Positions 35,016 to 43,226 of a stretch of DNA of 64,000 nucleotides are shown here, piece after piece. Below the pieces are notes generated by a model. That model saw only the letters and a program-made list of their open reading frames with translations. It was not told where the DNA came from and did no database searches. The translations under genes and the position numbers were made by a program. The DNA comes from Prosthecobacter gellanilyticus (lineage in GTDB: Bacteria; Verrucomicrobiota; Verrucomicrobiia; Verrucomicrobiales; Verrucomicrobiaceae): NCBI RefSeq assembly GCF_007992435.1, contig NZ_BKAG01000017.1, positions 87,888-151,887 on the forward strand, given 5' to 3'. The first letter of the stretch is position 1. Each line of letters opens with the position of its first letter.

Positions 35016-36163
35016 TCGCTTTTGATTTCCCCCTCCCCCAGCAGCCGCACCTTTCTCTCCACCAACGGCAGCCAGAGACTGACTCGCGTGCCAAGGCCGA
35101 CGCGGGATTCGATGTCGATCTCCCCGCCGTGCTCGCGGATGATGCGGCGGACGATCAGCAGACCCAGTCCTGTGCCAGTGGGTCGGGTGGTGGAGAAGGG
35201 CTGGAAGAGCTTCCCCATCTGCTCGGCGGAGATGCCCTTGCCAGTGTCATCAAAGCTCAACCGCACCTCGAAATCCGTGTAGCTGCCACTGATGGTCAGC
35301 GTGCCGCCCTTGGGCATGGCCTGGCAGGCATTGCGGATGAGGTTGTACATCGCCTGCTTCATCTGGTCCGGATCCAGCGGCATCGCGGGCATGTCAGAGC
35401 GCAGATCGAGCTTCACCTTGATCTTGTGCTGGTCGAGCTCAGGCTTCAGGAAGCGCACGCTCTCCTGCACAAGCTCGGAGATCTGGCCGCGCTGGAGTTG
35501 CGGCTTCGTCGGGCGGATGGCAGCCAGGAACTGGCTGATGATGGTGTCCATCCGCTTGATCTCACCGGTGGCAATGTCCAGGTGCTCGCGCAGCGCATCA
35601 CCGGGCTTGCCCAGCTTTTTCAAACGACGCTCCAGGAGCTGGAGGTGGATGGTCAGAGAGTTCAGCGGATTCCCCAGCTCATGCGCCACTCCGGCTGCCA
35701 GGAGGGTGAAGGCATTCAGGCGCTCGCTTTCGATCTGCTGCTCCGTGCGCTTGCGGCTCTCGGTGACGTCACGGATCAGCATCACAAAGCCCAGCGGCTG
35801 CTCGTCATCGATGCTGGTGATGTAGAAATTGAGATATCGGTTCTCCGGGTAAAAGACCTCCAGATCTCGACTCACCACGGTGCCGGGGATGAGCAGCTCA
35901 TTCCAGTCCAGGCCGCGCATGCCCTGGGTCAGCTTCTGCCCTTTGATCTGCTCCGCCTGCAGGCCGAAAAACGTGCACGCCGCCTGGTTCACGTAGGTCA
36001 CCGCCCCTTCGGGATCCAGCAGGATCACCCCCTCCTGCAGGGTCTGGAAGACTTTTTCCAGGAAGCCCTTCTCCTTCATCAACTCCAGGACCACGCTCTG
36101 CACCTCCCCGGGCTCCAGACGGTCCATGCGTTTCAGCAGTTTGTCGATGAAGGCGGATCTCAT
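35012..36163 (-). CDS. PAS-domain sensor histidine kinase
   Basis: A 383-residue cytosolic kinase. A PAS domain occupies about residues 35-130 (FQTLQEGVILLDPEGAVTYVN). The phospho-accepting His lies in VAHELGNPLNS near residue 160. The ATP-binding domain shows NLIRNACQAM (N box), DDTGKGISAEQM (G1) and GTGLGLLIV (G2). No membrane segment is present, so the signal is internal or brought by a partner. First gene of the operon whose regulator is encoded at 32755-34188. ATG at 36163. Confidence 0.92.
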   Translation of the reverse strand: MRSAFIDKLLKRMDRLEPGEVQSVVLELMKEKGFLEKVFQTLQEGVILLDPEGAVTYVNQAACTFFGLQAEQIKGQKLTQGMRGLDWNELLIPGTVVSRDLEVFYPENRYLNFYITSIDDEQPLGFVMLIRDVTESRKRTEQQIESERLNAFTLLAAGVAHELGNPLNSLTIHLQLLERRLKKLGKPGDALREHLDIATGEIKRMDTIISQFLAAIRPTKPQLQRGQISELVQESVRFLKPELDQHKIKVKLDLRSDMPAMPLDPDQMKQAMYNLIRNACQAMPKGGTLTISGSYTDFEVRLSFDDTGKGISAEQMGKLFQPFSTTRPTGTGLGLLIVRRIIREHGGEIDIESRVGLGTRVSLWLPLVERKVRLLGEGEIKSE

Positions 36164-36372
36164 GCGGTGGCAGGGTGCAGTCGATTCAGCCGCAAGGGCC
36201 GTCCTGTGTCAATCTGGCACGCGCACAAGGAGGTGTGAGAGCCACTTTCACCGCTTATTCCCAGGAAAGAGCCAGCTAGGCAAAAAGGCAGGAAGCATTG
36301 GACAGAGGGGGTGGTGGATGGCATTTTACTCACTCCCTTTTTTGGCTTAGCCCCCGTCCCCTGTTGATTGAG

Positions 36373-36981
36373 ATGCTCATGCACGATCTGTTCCTTCGTC
36401 TCACCGCCCTCGTCCTTCTCGGCACGCTCGCCTCATGTGTGAGCCCGGCCCCCCGTGGCGAAACCCAATACCTGGAGGCCTTCGGCGCCGGCGCGGTCCC
36501 TCACTCGGCCCTCTATAACCAGGACCTCGTCTCCTACTGGGACGGCGATGGCATGGCCGGCGCCCCAAGCATCGTCATCGATATCAGCGACCAGAAGGCC
36601 TATTTCTACAAAGGCGGCTCGCTGGCCGGTGTCTCCGCCCTCTCGACCGGCGATGAGAAGCACGGCACCATCCAGGGGAACTTCAAGGTCATCCAGAAGG
36701 ACCAGTGGCATAAATCCAACCTCTACGGCGACTTCGTGGACGGCGCGGGCAATGTGGTGGTGGCGAACATCGACATCACCAAGGACAAAGCCCCTCCAGG
36801 CACACGCTTTGAAGGCTCGAAGATGCATCACTTCATGCGTTTCAGCGGCGGCACTGGCATGCACGAGGGTTTCCTGCCCGGCTATCCGGCCAGCCACGGC
36901 TGCGTCCGCATGCCCGGCCACATGGCCGCCATCTTCTTTAACAACGTCTCCGCTGGCACACCCGTCACGGTGCGTCCTTGA
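36373..36981 (+). CDS. L,D-transpeptidase (YkuD) lipoprotein
   Basis: A 202-residue exported enzyme of the YkuD/ErfK family, which makes 3-3 peptidoglycan cross-links or attaches proteins. A lipobox LASC near residue 17 after a hydrophobic run (LFLRLTALVLLGTLASC) marks a lipoprotein. The catalytic Cys is in the canonical SHGCVRMPG. The frame opens at 36298, but the ATG at 36373 begins a normal signal. It faces divergently from the histidine kinase gene; the 209-base gap shows no clear promoter. The rhodanese gene follows 45 bases on. Confidence 0.9.
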   Translation: MLMHDLFLRLTALVLLGTLASCVSPAPRGETQYLEAFGAGAVPHSALYNQDLVSYWDGDGMAGAPSIVIDISDQKAYFYKGGSLAGVSALSTGDEKHGTIQGNFKVIQKDQWHKSNLYGDFVDGAGNVVVANIDITKDKAPPGTRFEGSKMHHFMRFSGGTGMHEGFLPGYPASHGCVRMPGHMAAIFFNNVSAGTPVTVRP

Positions 36982-37026
36982 GTCGAGTGTGAGTGATCCA
37001 ATCCAGCCTTCTCCCGAGTCTGTGTC

Positions 37027-37374
37027 ATGAATGCGAACGCGCCGTTGCCTTTGGAAGTCAGTGTCGATGATGTGAGCTACCTGCTCGGCAGGCCTGGTGA
37101 AAGCCCGCGCATGATCGACTGTCGCGAGCAGGATGAGTGGCAGGTCTGCCGCATCGAAGGCGCGGAGCTCGTGCCGCTCTCCCAGTTCGGTGAGCTGGCT
37201 CCTCAGCGCTTCTTTGATCTGAACCAGCACATCGTCATCTACTGCCATCACGGCATGAGAAGCCAGCGCGCCGCCAACTGGCTGCGCCAGAACGGCTTCG
37301 GCAAAGTACAGTCCATGCGCGGCGGCATCGATGCCTGGTCCGAGATGGTGGATCAGAACGTGCCACGGTATTGA
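37027..37374 (+). CDS. Rhodanese-like protein
   Basis: A 115-residue single-domain rhodanese. The conserved MIDCREQDEW and the active-site loop YCHHGMRSQRAA, whose Cys carries persulfide sulfur, are both intact, and the end LRQNGFGKVQSMRGGIDAW is standard. No signal peptide, so cytosolic. It follows the L,D-transpeptidase gene with a 45-base gap and converges with the amine oxidase gene across an inverted repeat. Confidence 0.92.
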   Translation: MNANAPLPLEVSVDDVSYLLGRPGESPRMIDCREQDEWQVCRIEGAELVPLSQFGELAPQRFFDLNQHIVIYCHHGMRSQRAANWLRQNGFGKVQSMRGGIDAWSEMVDQNVPRY

Positions 37375-37409
37375 AAGGTGGATGAGTGTGTCGCAGGCCG
37401 CCCGTCCCC

Positions 37410-37524
37410 ACTGAAAATTGAGAACTGAAAACTGAAAAGTTTAAATTGGGCTGACGCAAATTCGCCACCCGCGCCGCGAACAACGGCTTCTTCAATTTCC
37501 AATTTTCAGTTCTCAATTTTCAGT
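37410..37524. repeat. Perfect 22-bp inverted repeat between convergent genes
   Basis: Arms at 37410-37431 and 37503-37524 are exact reverse complements, the left beginning ACTGAAAATTGAGAACTG, with tandem AACTGAAAA elements. Extra TTTTCAGT copies follow the right arm. Its position between the stops of two converging genes fits bidirectional termination; its AT-rich sequence differs from the surroundings. Confidence 0.8.
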
Positions 37525-37582
37525 TTTCAGTCGCAGTAGATCCTTCCCGCCAAAGCGTCCCTTCCCTCGTCACGGGCCCGCC

Positions 37583-39154
37583 CTACGCCACCGCCAGCAC
37601 TTCCTTCACAGCCCGCAAAGCAGATTCCAGCGCGCCCTGCATCCAGGTGTGATTTAGCGAGGCATGCTCGCCTGCGAAGTGGATGCGACCTTCAGGTTCT
37701 AACAAATGACGGTACAGCGTGCTGTGCTGCCCTGCATTGAACCAGGCAAAGGCGCCACCTGCCCAGGCATGCCGGTCCCAGCTCCAGCCAATCGTGCGCT
37801 GCACCATGTCCGGCTCGGCGAGCTGTGGATGCACCTTGCTCAGATGCGTGAGCACCACCTCACGCTGCAGCGCAGGCTCCAGCATGCCGAGCCGACGTGC
37901 ATGCTGCCCCCAGGAATAGGAGGCCAGGAAGATGGACTGCCTCGCCGAAACCGCTGGATCACGGGCCTGGGCATTGTCCGCCGGATAGTAGGTCGAAGTC
38001 GTTGGCAGATCGGTGAAAGTGCCGCCCCCGTAGATGCCATCATCCATCTCCCAGAAGCGGCGCTTCGTCACGGCGAGCACCTTGGTGGAAGAGTCATACA
38101 CAAGCTGGCGGATGCTGCGCTTCTTCTCGCCGGAGAACCCAGGCGTCTCGATCCGGCCTAACACTGGGCATGGCAAAGTGCAGATCAGGAAGTCTCCTTC
38201 TTCACGTTCTTCCGCACCTTGGTTCGCGCGATTGCGGAAGACAGCAGCCGCGTGCTTGCCATCCGCGCTTTGCTCCAGGCGGATGATCTCACACCCGGTG
38301 CGCGGCTTCGTTTTGAGCTTGTCCACAAAGGCCGTGGCAAAGCGGTCCGTGCCCCCCACGATCTCATCAAAGCTAAGGTTCCACACATTCGTCATCTCCT
38401 CGCGCAGATGCTCCGTGGCACCGCTGTCCAGCAGTGCTTCCTGCCCCCAGATGACCGAGGCGTATTCCATCATCTCCTCAGAGTAGCCATCCGCTTCCAG
38501 CAGTTGCCTCAAGGTCATTTTCTCCAAGGCCTGACTGGCTGGAGTGGCCGGAGTGATGGCCAGCAGATCTTTTTGTTCGGCCTCCGAGAGTTTCTTCAGC
38601 CACCCCTCCACAGACATGCGCCACATGTCGCCAGGAGACAGCGCCTTCTCATTTTCGCGCAGCTTGAAGTGCTGCTTCAGCGAATCCACATCCGCCATGC
38701 GCGCCTTGTGCCCGCGCAGGTAGCACCAGGCGTTTTTGTTCGTGTAAACAAAAGGCTGCAGCGCCACGCCGAGCTCCTTCAGGTAATGTCGCGTGACTTG
38801 ATGCGATTCCGGCACACGCATCGCGCCAGCCTCACCATGAAGACCATCAGGCAGTCGCAGTGTGCGCACACGTCCGCCGATATGACTGCCATCGGCCTCC
38901 AGGATCACGCATTGGTGCCCACGCTTCTCCAGCTCATAAGCGGCACAGAGTCCGGCCAGTCCAGCGCCCGCGATGATGATCTTCAGCGGCTTGGTGGCCT
39001 TGGTCGCCTCATCCACTTGAGCCATCAGATGACTCGCTGAGAGAGGTGCTGCCGAGGCGAGTGCCATCAGGCGGAGAAACTCACGGCGCGAGTTGGCCGG
39101 AGGAAACATCGCGGGTGCGGCATCAGCAGACAGAACGTGGGAGGCAGTCGGCAT
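37583..39154 (-). CDS. Tat-exported flavin monoamine oxidase
   Basis: A 523-residue FAD-dependent amine oxidase. A twin-arginine signal (SRREFLRLMALASA) near residue 22 directs folded export. The FAD-binding glycine motif is IIIAGAGLAGLCAAYELEKRG with the acidic end at VILEAD, and GGRVRTLRLPDG matches the family GGR motif. The C-terminal FAGEHASLNHTWMQGALESALRA segment closes the flavin site. Substrate may be an amino acid or polyamine. ATG at 39154; divergent from the ceramidase-like gene across a 112-base gap in which no clear promoter was seen. Confidence 0.9.
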   Translation of the reverse strand: MPTASHVLSADAAPAMFPPANSRREFLRLMALASAAPLSASHLMAQVDEATKATKPLKIIIAGAGLAGLCAAYELEKRGHQCVILEADGSHIGGRVRTLRLPDGLHGEAGAMRVPESHQVTRHYLKELGVALQPFVYTNKNAWCYLRGHKARMADVDSLKQHFKLRENEKALSPGDMWRMSVEGWLKKLSEAEQKDLLAITPATPASQALEKMTLRQLLEADGYSEEMMEYASVIWGQEALLDSGATEHLREEMTNVWNLSFDEIVGGTDRFATAFVDKLKTKPRTGCEIIRLEQSADGKHAAAVFRNRANQGAEEREEGDFLICTLPCPVLGRIETPGFSGEKKRSIRQLVYDSSTKVLAVTKRRFWEMDDGIYGGGTFTDLPTTSTYYPADNAQARDPAVSARQSIFLASYSWGQHARRLGMLEPALQREVVLTHLSKVHPQLAEPDMVQRTIGWSWDRHAWAGGAFAWFNAGQHSTLYRHLLEPEGRIHFAGEHASLNHTWMQGALESALRAVKEVLAVA

Positions 39155-39266
39155 GGGTAGATTCTCTCACAGCGGCTTCCCATCACAATGAAACTTTTTG
39201 TAAGTCAGATGTGACAGTCTCAGGGATGAAGAGATGGATGCACGGTCGTGAAGGCGTATCCATGCC

Positions 39267-40691
39267 ATGCGTCTTCTCCTGCTCTCCCTCGCTGCTGCTG
39301 TCTCATTCTCCCTGCACGCGGCAGATACCCCGCCGCTCCAGGCCGGCGCCGCCACCAGCAACATCACCCCTGAACTGGGTGGTGATATCGTGGGCGGCTT
39401 CCTTCCCTTCCCTGCCACCCATATTCACGATGAGTTGAATGCGCGCTGCCTGGTGCTGGATGATGGCAAAACGAAGCTCGCTCTCGTCGTGTGTGACTTG
39501 CTCGGCCTGCATCGCAGCGTGTCGGTGAAGGCGCGTGAGCTGATTGAAAAGGAAACCGGCATCCCGGCCGCGAATGTGCTGATCTCCGGCACGCACACGC
39601 ATTCCGCCGTGAGCGCCTTGGGCGGCCCGGTGAGGTTTTATTCCTCGGATCTGGAACTGACAGCCTATCAGCAGTTCGTCGCACGTCGTATCGCGGATGG
39701 TGTGCGCCGGGCTCTCAATCTGCTGCGCCCTGCGGAGATCGCCTTTGGTCGTGTGGACGTGCCGGAGCACGTGCACATCCGCCGCTGGTTTCTGAAGGAA
39801 GGCACCATGCCGCCGAACCCTTTTGGCAAGATCGACAAGGTGAAGATGAACCCCGGCGCAGGCAGCCCGAGCCTCCTCGAGCCTGCGGGCGAGCCTGACC
39901 CCACCGTCTCTTTCATCGCCGTGCGTGAGCCCGGCGGGCGCTTGATCTCCGTCTATTCGGCTTACTCGCTGCACTATGTGGGCGGTGTCGGCGGCGGGCA
40001 CATCTCCGCTGACTATTATGGCTACTTCTGTGAGGCGCTGAAGCGTCTGCAGGTGAATGGCAATGATGATCCGCCTTTCGTCGGCATCATGGCAAACGGC
40101 ACCAGCGGTGACGCCAACAACAACAACTTCCGCAACCCTCAACCACGCAAAAAGCAGTACGAGCAGATGCGCTACGTGGCCGAGGACGTGGCCGCGAAGG
40201 TGAATGAAGCCGTCGCCAAAGTGAAGTGGGAAAGCAGCGCGCCGCTGACCTCGCGCTACCGTGAGCTGCCCGTCGCCTGGCGGAAGATTCCAGAGGATCT
40301 CATCGCCTGGGCCAAGGAGACGGAAAAGAACACTCCGCGCATCCAGGGCAAGGCCGATCTGCCCCTGGCCTACGCCGGCCGCGTGCAGCGCCTTGCCGAG
40401 GCCAGCCCGGAGACCAAATTCCCGGTGCAGATCTTCCGCATTGGCGATATCTGCATCGGCTCCTCGCCCTGTGAGACCTTTGCGGAAACAGGCGTGGAGT
40501 TCAAGAAGCGCAGCCCCTTTGAAAAATCCTTCATGGTCGAGCTGGCCCATGGCTACTACGGCTACATGCCCACTCCACGACACTTTGAGTTAGGCGGTTA
40601 CGAGACCTGGCCCGGCACGAACAACCTCGAGCCCCAGGCCTCCGTGAAGATGATGGATGCCCTGCTGGAGATGGCGAAGGAGGTGAAGTGA
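39267..40691 (+). CDS. Secreted neutral/alkaline ceramidase-like protein
   Basis: A 474-residue exported hydrolase after a signal peptide (RLLLLSLAAAVSFSLHA). The neutral ceramidase N-terminal domain is recognisable from GAATSNITPELGG, VVCDLLGL, the zinc motif GTHTHSAVS and NGTSGDANNNNF further on. Such proteins are abundant in Planctomycetes and Verrucomicrobia, where the real substrate (ceramide or another amide) has not been shown. The C-terminal immunoglobulin-like domain of true ceramidases is absent. Stands alone between divergent amine oxidase and convergent SprT genes. Confidence 0.88.
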   Translation: MRLLLLSLAAAVSFSLHAADTPPLQAGAATSNITPELGGDIVGGFLPFPATHIHDELNARCLVLDDGKTKLALVVCDLLGLHRSVSVKARELIEKETGIPAANVLISGTHTHSAVSALGGPVRFYSSDLELTAYQQFVARRIADGVRRALNLLRPAEIAFGRVDVPEHVHIRRWFLKEGTMPPNPFGKIDKVKMNPGAGSPSLLEPAGEPDPTVSFIAVREPGGRLISVYSAYSLHYVGGVGGGHISADYYGYFCEALKRLQVNGNDDPPFVGIMANGTSGDANNNNFRNPQPRKKQYEQMRYVAEDVAAKVNEAVAKVKWESSAPLTSRYRELPVAWRKIPEDLIAWAKETEKNTPRIQGKADLPLAYAGRVQRLAEASPETKFPVQIFRIGDICIGSSPCETFAETGVEFKKRSPFEKSFMVELAHGYYGYMPTPRHFELGGYETWPGTNNLEPQASVKMMDALLEMAKEVK

Positions 40692-40750
40692 GCGAGGCGG
40701 CCAGCGCCTGGCAAATGGACAGAATTTCCGAGAGCCGGTCTAACCAAAAA

Positions 40751-41413
40751 TCACTTCTCCTTACCGGCTTTCTCGATCAGCACGAAGCGGTACTTCGTGT
40801 CATACTTGCCGCCGTTGTGGGCGTCGCAGCATTTGCGGCAGGCACTGCCACGGCGGAACTTCCTCACGCGCTGGGCGATGACTCCGCAATGTGCGCAGGC
40901 ATAGATGTAGTTCCGGCTCACCTGACGGCGCGGCAGCGGCAGCGTGTGACGTGCGGACTCACCCGGAATGCCGAGATCGGCACAGGCGGTCTTCCACTCG
41001 CTGCCATGCGGCTCGATGCGGCGGCGTCCGGCCCGATGATAGGCCACCAGATGCGCCAGTTCATGACGCAGCGTGCGCTCGGTCTGGCCCTCAAACTCAC
41101 GCAGACGTGGGTTCAGCTCGATGCGCCAGCTCGGATACGAGGCATAACCAGCCGTGCTGCGCAGGCGTGGGTTCCAGAACACATGCACCACCTTCGCCAT
41201 GCCCGGCAGGCCGATCTGCTCCAGCAGCAGCTGGCAGACCTGCGTGAGCGTGGCGTCCTGGGTGAGCTCCTTGATCTCTTCGTTGCCGGATGCGGTGGCA
41301 GCATCTGACTCCGCAGACGCTGACGAGTCAAACAACGGGCCCTCCACCGGCTCCCAGGCGGGCTGGGAGTTGAAGTCAAAAAACAGCTGGGAAATTTTCC
41401 GCGCGAAATTCAT
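40751..41413 (-). CDS. SprT-like metalloprotease-fold protein
   Basis: A 220-residue protein with the SprT zincin motif HELAHLVAYHRAG and the later metal-contacting segment EPHGSEW. A C-terminal zinc ribbon (CAHCGVIAQ, CRKCCDAHNGGKY) binds a second zinc. Eukaryotic relatives cut DNA-protein crosslinks; the bacterial role is unproven. Start ATG at 41413, three bases after the end of the serine acetyltransferase gene, so probably cotranscribed. The N-terminal 45 residues are Ser/Ala/Glu-rich and likely disordered. Confidence 0.85.
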   Translation of the reverse strand: MNFARKISQLFFDFNSQPAWEPVEGPLFDSSASAESDAATASGNEEIKELTQDATLTQVCQLLLEQIGLPGMAKVVHVFWNPRLRSTAGYASYPSWRIELNPRLREFEGQTERTLRHELAHLVAYHRAGRRRIEPHGSEWKTACADLGIPGESARHTLPLPRRQVSRNYIYACAHCGVIAQRVRKFRRGSACRKCCDAHNGGKYDTKYRFVLIEKAGKEK

Positions 41414-41416
41414 GAC

Positions 41417-42337
41417 TCAAGCTTCGACGGGAACAGCAGGAGACTTTTTCAACGGGGTTTGTTTGCGATCACGGATGCGGTGATCCTGATCGCCCAGAGC
41501 ATAGACCATGTCAGGGGCCACGCTTTCCATGAGGAAAACGTTCGCGCCGATGATGCTGCGCGCACCGATGATGGTGTCACCACCCACGATGGTGGCCCCG
41601 GCATAGATGGTGACGCTGTCCTCCAGCGTCGGATGGCGCTTCTTGCCTGCCAGCGCCTGGCCGGCAGCGAGGGATTTCGCCACCAGGCCGACCCCTTGAT
41701 ACAACTTCACATGCGCGCCGATCTGGCAGGTCTCGCCGATGACCACGCCGGTGCCATGATCAATGAAGAAATGACTGCCGATTTCCGCTCCGGGATGGAT
41801 GTCGATGCCCGTACGGCCATGCGCCCACTCGGTCATCATGCGCGGCAGCAGCGGCACACCGGCCTTGTACAAAAGATGCGCGCTGCGCTGCACGGCGATG
41901 GCCTCCAGGCCCGGATAGGCCAGGATGATCTCCTCAAAACTGCGCGCGGCGGGATCGCCATCGAAAGCGGCCTGCACGTCTGTTTGCAAAAGCTGGCGAA
42001 CCCCGGGCAGGCACACCATGAAGTCACAAACGAGCTTCATGGCCTCCTCGCGGTGATTGTCACCCTTGCCATCGCGCAGGCGCAGGCTGCGGCGCACCTC
42101 GATGTTCAGGCGCTCGCGCATGCCGGCCACACGTTCGTGAGTCAGCAACTCCAGATCCTGGGAAGACAGCGCATCTTCAGAGAAGAAACCCGGGAAGAGC
42201 ACCTGCAGCAGGTCCTCACAAAGCACGGCAATGGCTTTTTTGGACGGCAGGTTGCCGCTGTCGACATGGTTGATGCCCCCGACCTCGCAATACGAGGCCA
42301 TGAGGCTTTGGACGATCTCTTCCTGGCGGCAATCCAT
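41417..42337 (-). CDS. cysE: Serine O-acetyltransferase, EpsC/CysE type
   Basis: Makes O-acetylserine from serine and acetyl-CoA, the first step of cysteine synthesis. At 306 residues it is the longer bacterial form. After an N-terminal helical region comes the left-handed beta-helix of hexapeptide repeats: GIDIHPGAEIGSHFFIDHGT, VVIGETCQIGAHVKLYQGV, DSVTIYAGATIVGG, TIIGARSIIGANVF. Catalytic His-Asp residues lie in HPGAE and FIDHGTG. The ATG at 42337 starts the fold (frame open to 42385). Adjacent to the sprT-like gene; no cysteine synthase gene is near. Confidence 0.9.
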   Translation of the reverse strand: MDCRQEEIVQSLMASYCEVGGINHVDSGNLPSKKAIAVLCEDLLQVLFPGFFSEDALSSQDLELLTHERVAGMRERLNIEVRRSLRLRDGKGDNHREEAMKLVCDFMVCLPGVRQLLQTDVQAAFDGDPAARSFEEIILAYPGLEAIAVQRSAHLLYKAGVPLLPRMMTEWAHGRTGIDIHPGAEIGSHFFIDHGTGVVIGETCQIGAHVKLYQGVGLVAKSLAAGQALAGKKRHPTLEDSVTIYAGATIVGGDTIIGARSIIGANVFLMESVAPDMVYALGDQDHRIRDRKQTPLKKSPAVPVEA

Positions 42338-42419
42338 CGGTGTAGTTAGTGGCCTATCTATAGAGGCAAGATACGCCGGAGGCAAACGGGCAGGCTGTGA
42401 ACAAGTGGCCGTCTTATTC

Positions 42420-43112
42420 TCAATCTTCCACTCCCAGGCGCACTTTCAGGCGGGTGAGCTGGGCTTTCAGCAGCTCGATCTCCATCTCCATGCGCTGCTT
42501 CCAGGCCTGGTCTTCCTCCAAAACGGCGGCGGGCGCCCCCACCGGTGCCGCAGAACCAGAGGCCGGCGGAATGATCTCCTCCTGCGGCGTGGAATCCGCC
42601 CCAGGCTCACCCGTGAGAAGCTGGGTGTACTGCGCCACACGACGTCCCGGACCTGCGGGCAGGCAGGCGGCCAGAGGTCCCTCGCTGTAGGAGATGAGAT
42701 TTAAAAGCTCCGCATCCACGCTCTCCAGATCCGGGAAGGCATGCAGGCGCTCCGTGCGCTGGCGCAGCTCACCTAAAGTTTGTTCGCCGCGCAGCAGCAG
42801 CACGCATAGCAGGGACACGGCAGGCTTCTCCAGCCCTGGAAGCTTGGTCTTCAGATTGTGACGATACTTGCTCACCCGCGCCCCCACGATGCTGATCTCA
42901 AAGATCCAGCCGCGTGTCTTCATGGCCTCCACCGCGCGGCGGATCTGGCCCTCATCCAGGCTCATGACCGGGTCGCGGTTCGTCGTCTGGTTGCACGCGG
43001 CCGTGAGTGCGTTCAGCGTGAGCGGATAGTAATCAGGCAGCGTGATCTCTTTTTCGAGCAGGCAGCCCAGGATGCGGGCCTCGATGGCATTGAGCGGGTC
43101 GGTGGCGGACAT
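42420..43112 (-). CDS. yceH: YceH family (DUF480) protein
   Basis: A 230-residue protein of the YceH/DUF480 family with two winged helix-turn-helix domains (EARILGCLLEKEITLPDYYPLTLN and CVLLLRGEQTLGELRQRT). The NALTAACNQTTNRDPVM segment is the family signature. A coiled-coil C-terminus (LKAQLTRLKVRLG) follows a Pro/Ala linker. It probably binds DNA, but no target is established. Transcribed away from the sulfatase gene (115-base gap) and separated from cysE by 82 bases. Confidence 0.9.
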   Translation of the reverse strand: MSATDPLNAIEARILGCLLEKEITLPDYYPLTLNALTAACNQTTNRDPVMSLDEGQIRRAVEAMKTRGWIFEISIVGARVSKYRHNLKTKLPGLEKPAVSLLCVLLLRGEQTLGELRQRTERLHAFPDLESVDAELLNLISYSEGPLAACLPAGPGRRVAQYTQLLTGEPGADSTPQEEIIPPASGSAAPVGAPAAVLEEDQAWKQRMEMEIELLKAQLTRLKVRLGVED

Positions 43113-43226
43113 GATTGACGTAGTGCCTTATTCTTAGACGAGCCTTTCGCACAAGCAAAGCTCAGCCCGCACATCAGCTCACCATTTTGCGCTAAGAAAG
43201 CTCCCTCACCCTCTGTTCATCGGGCC

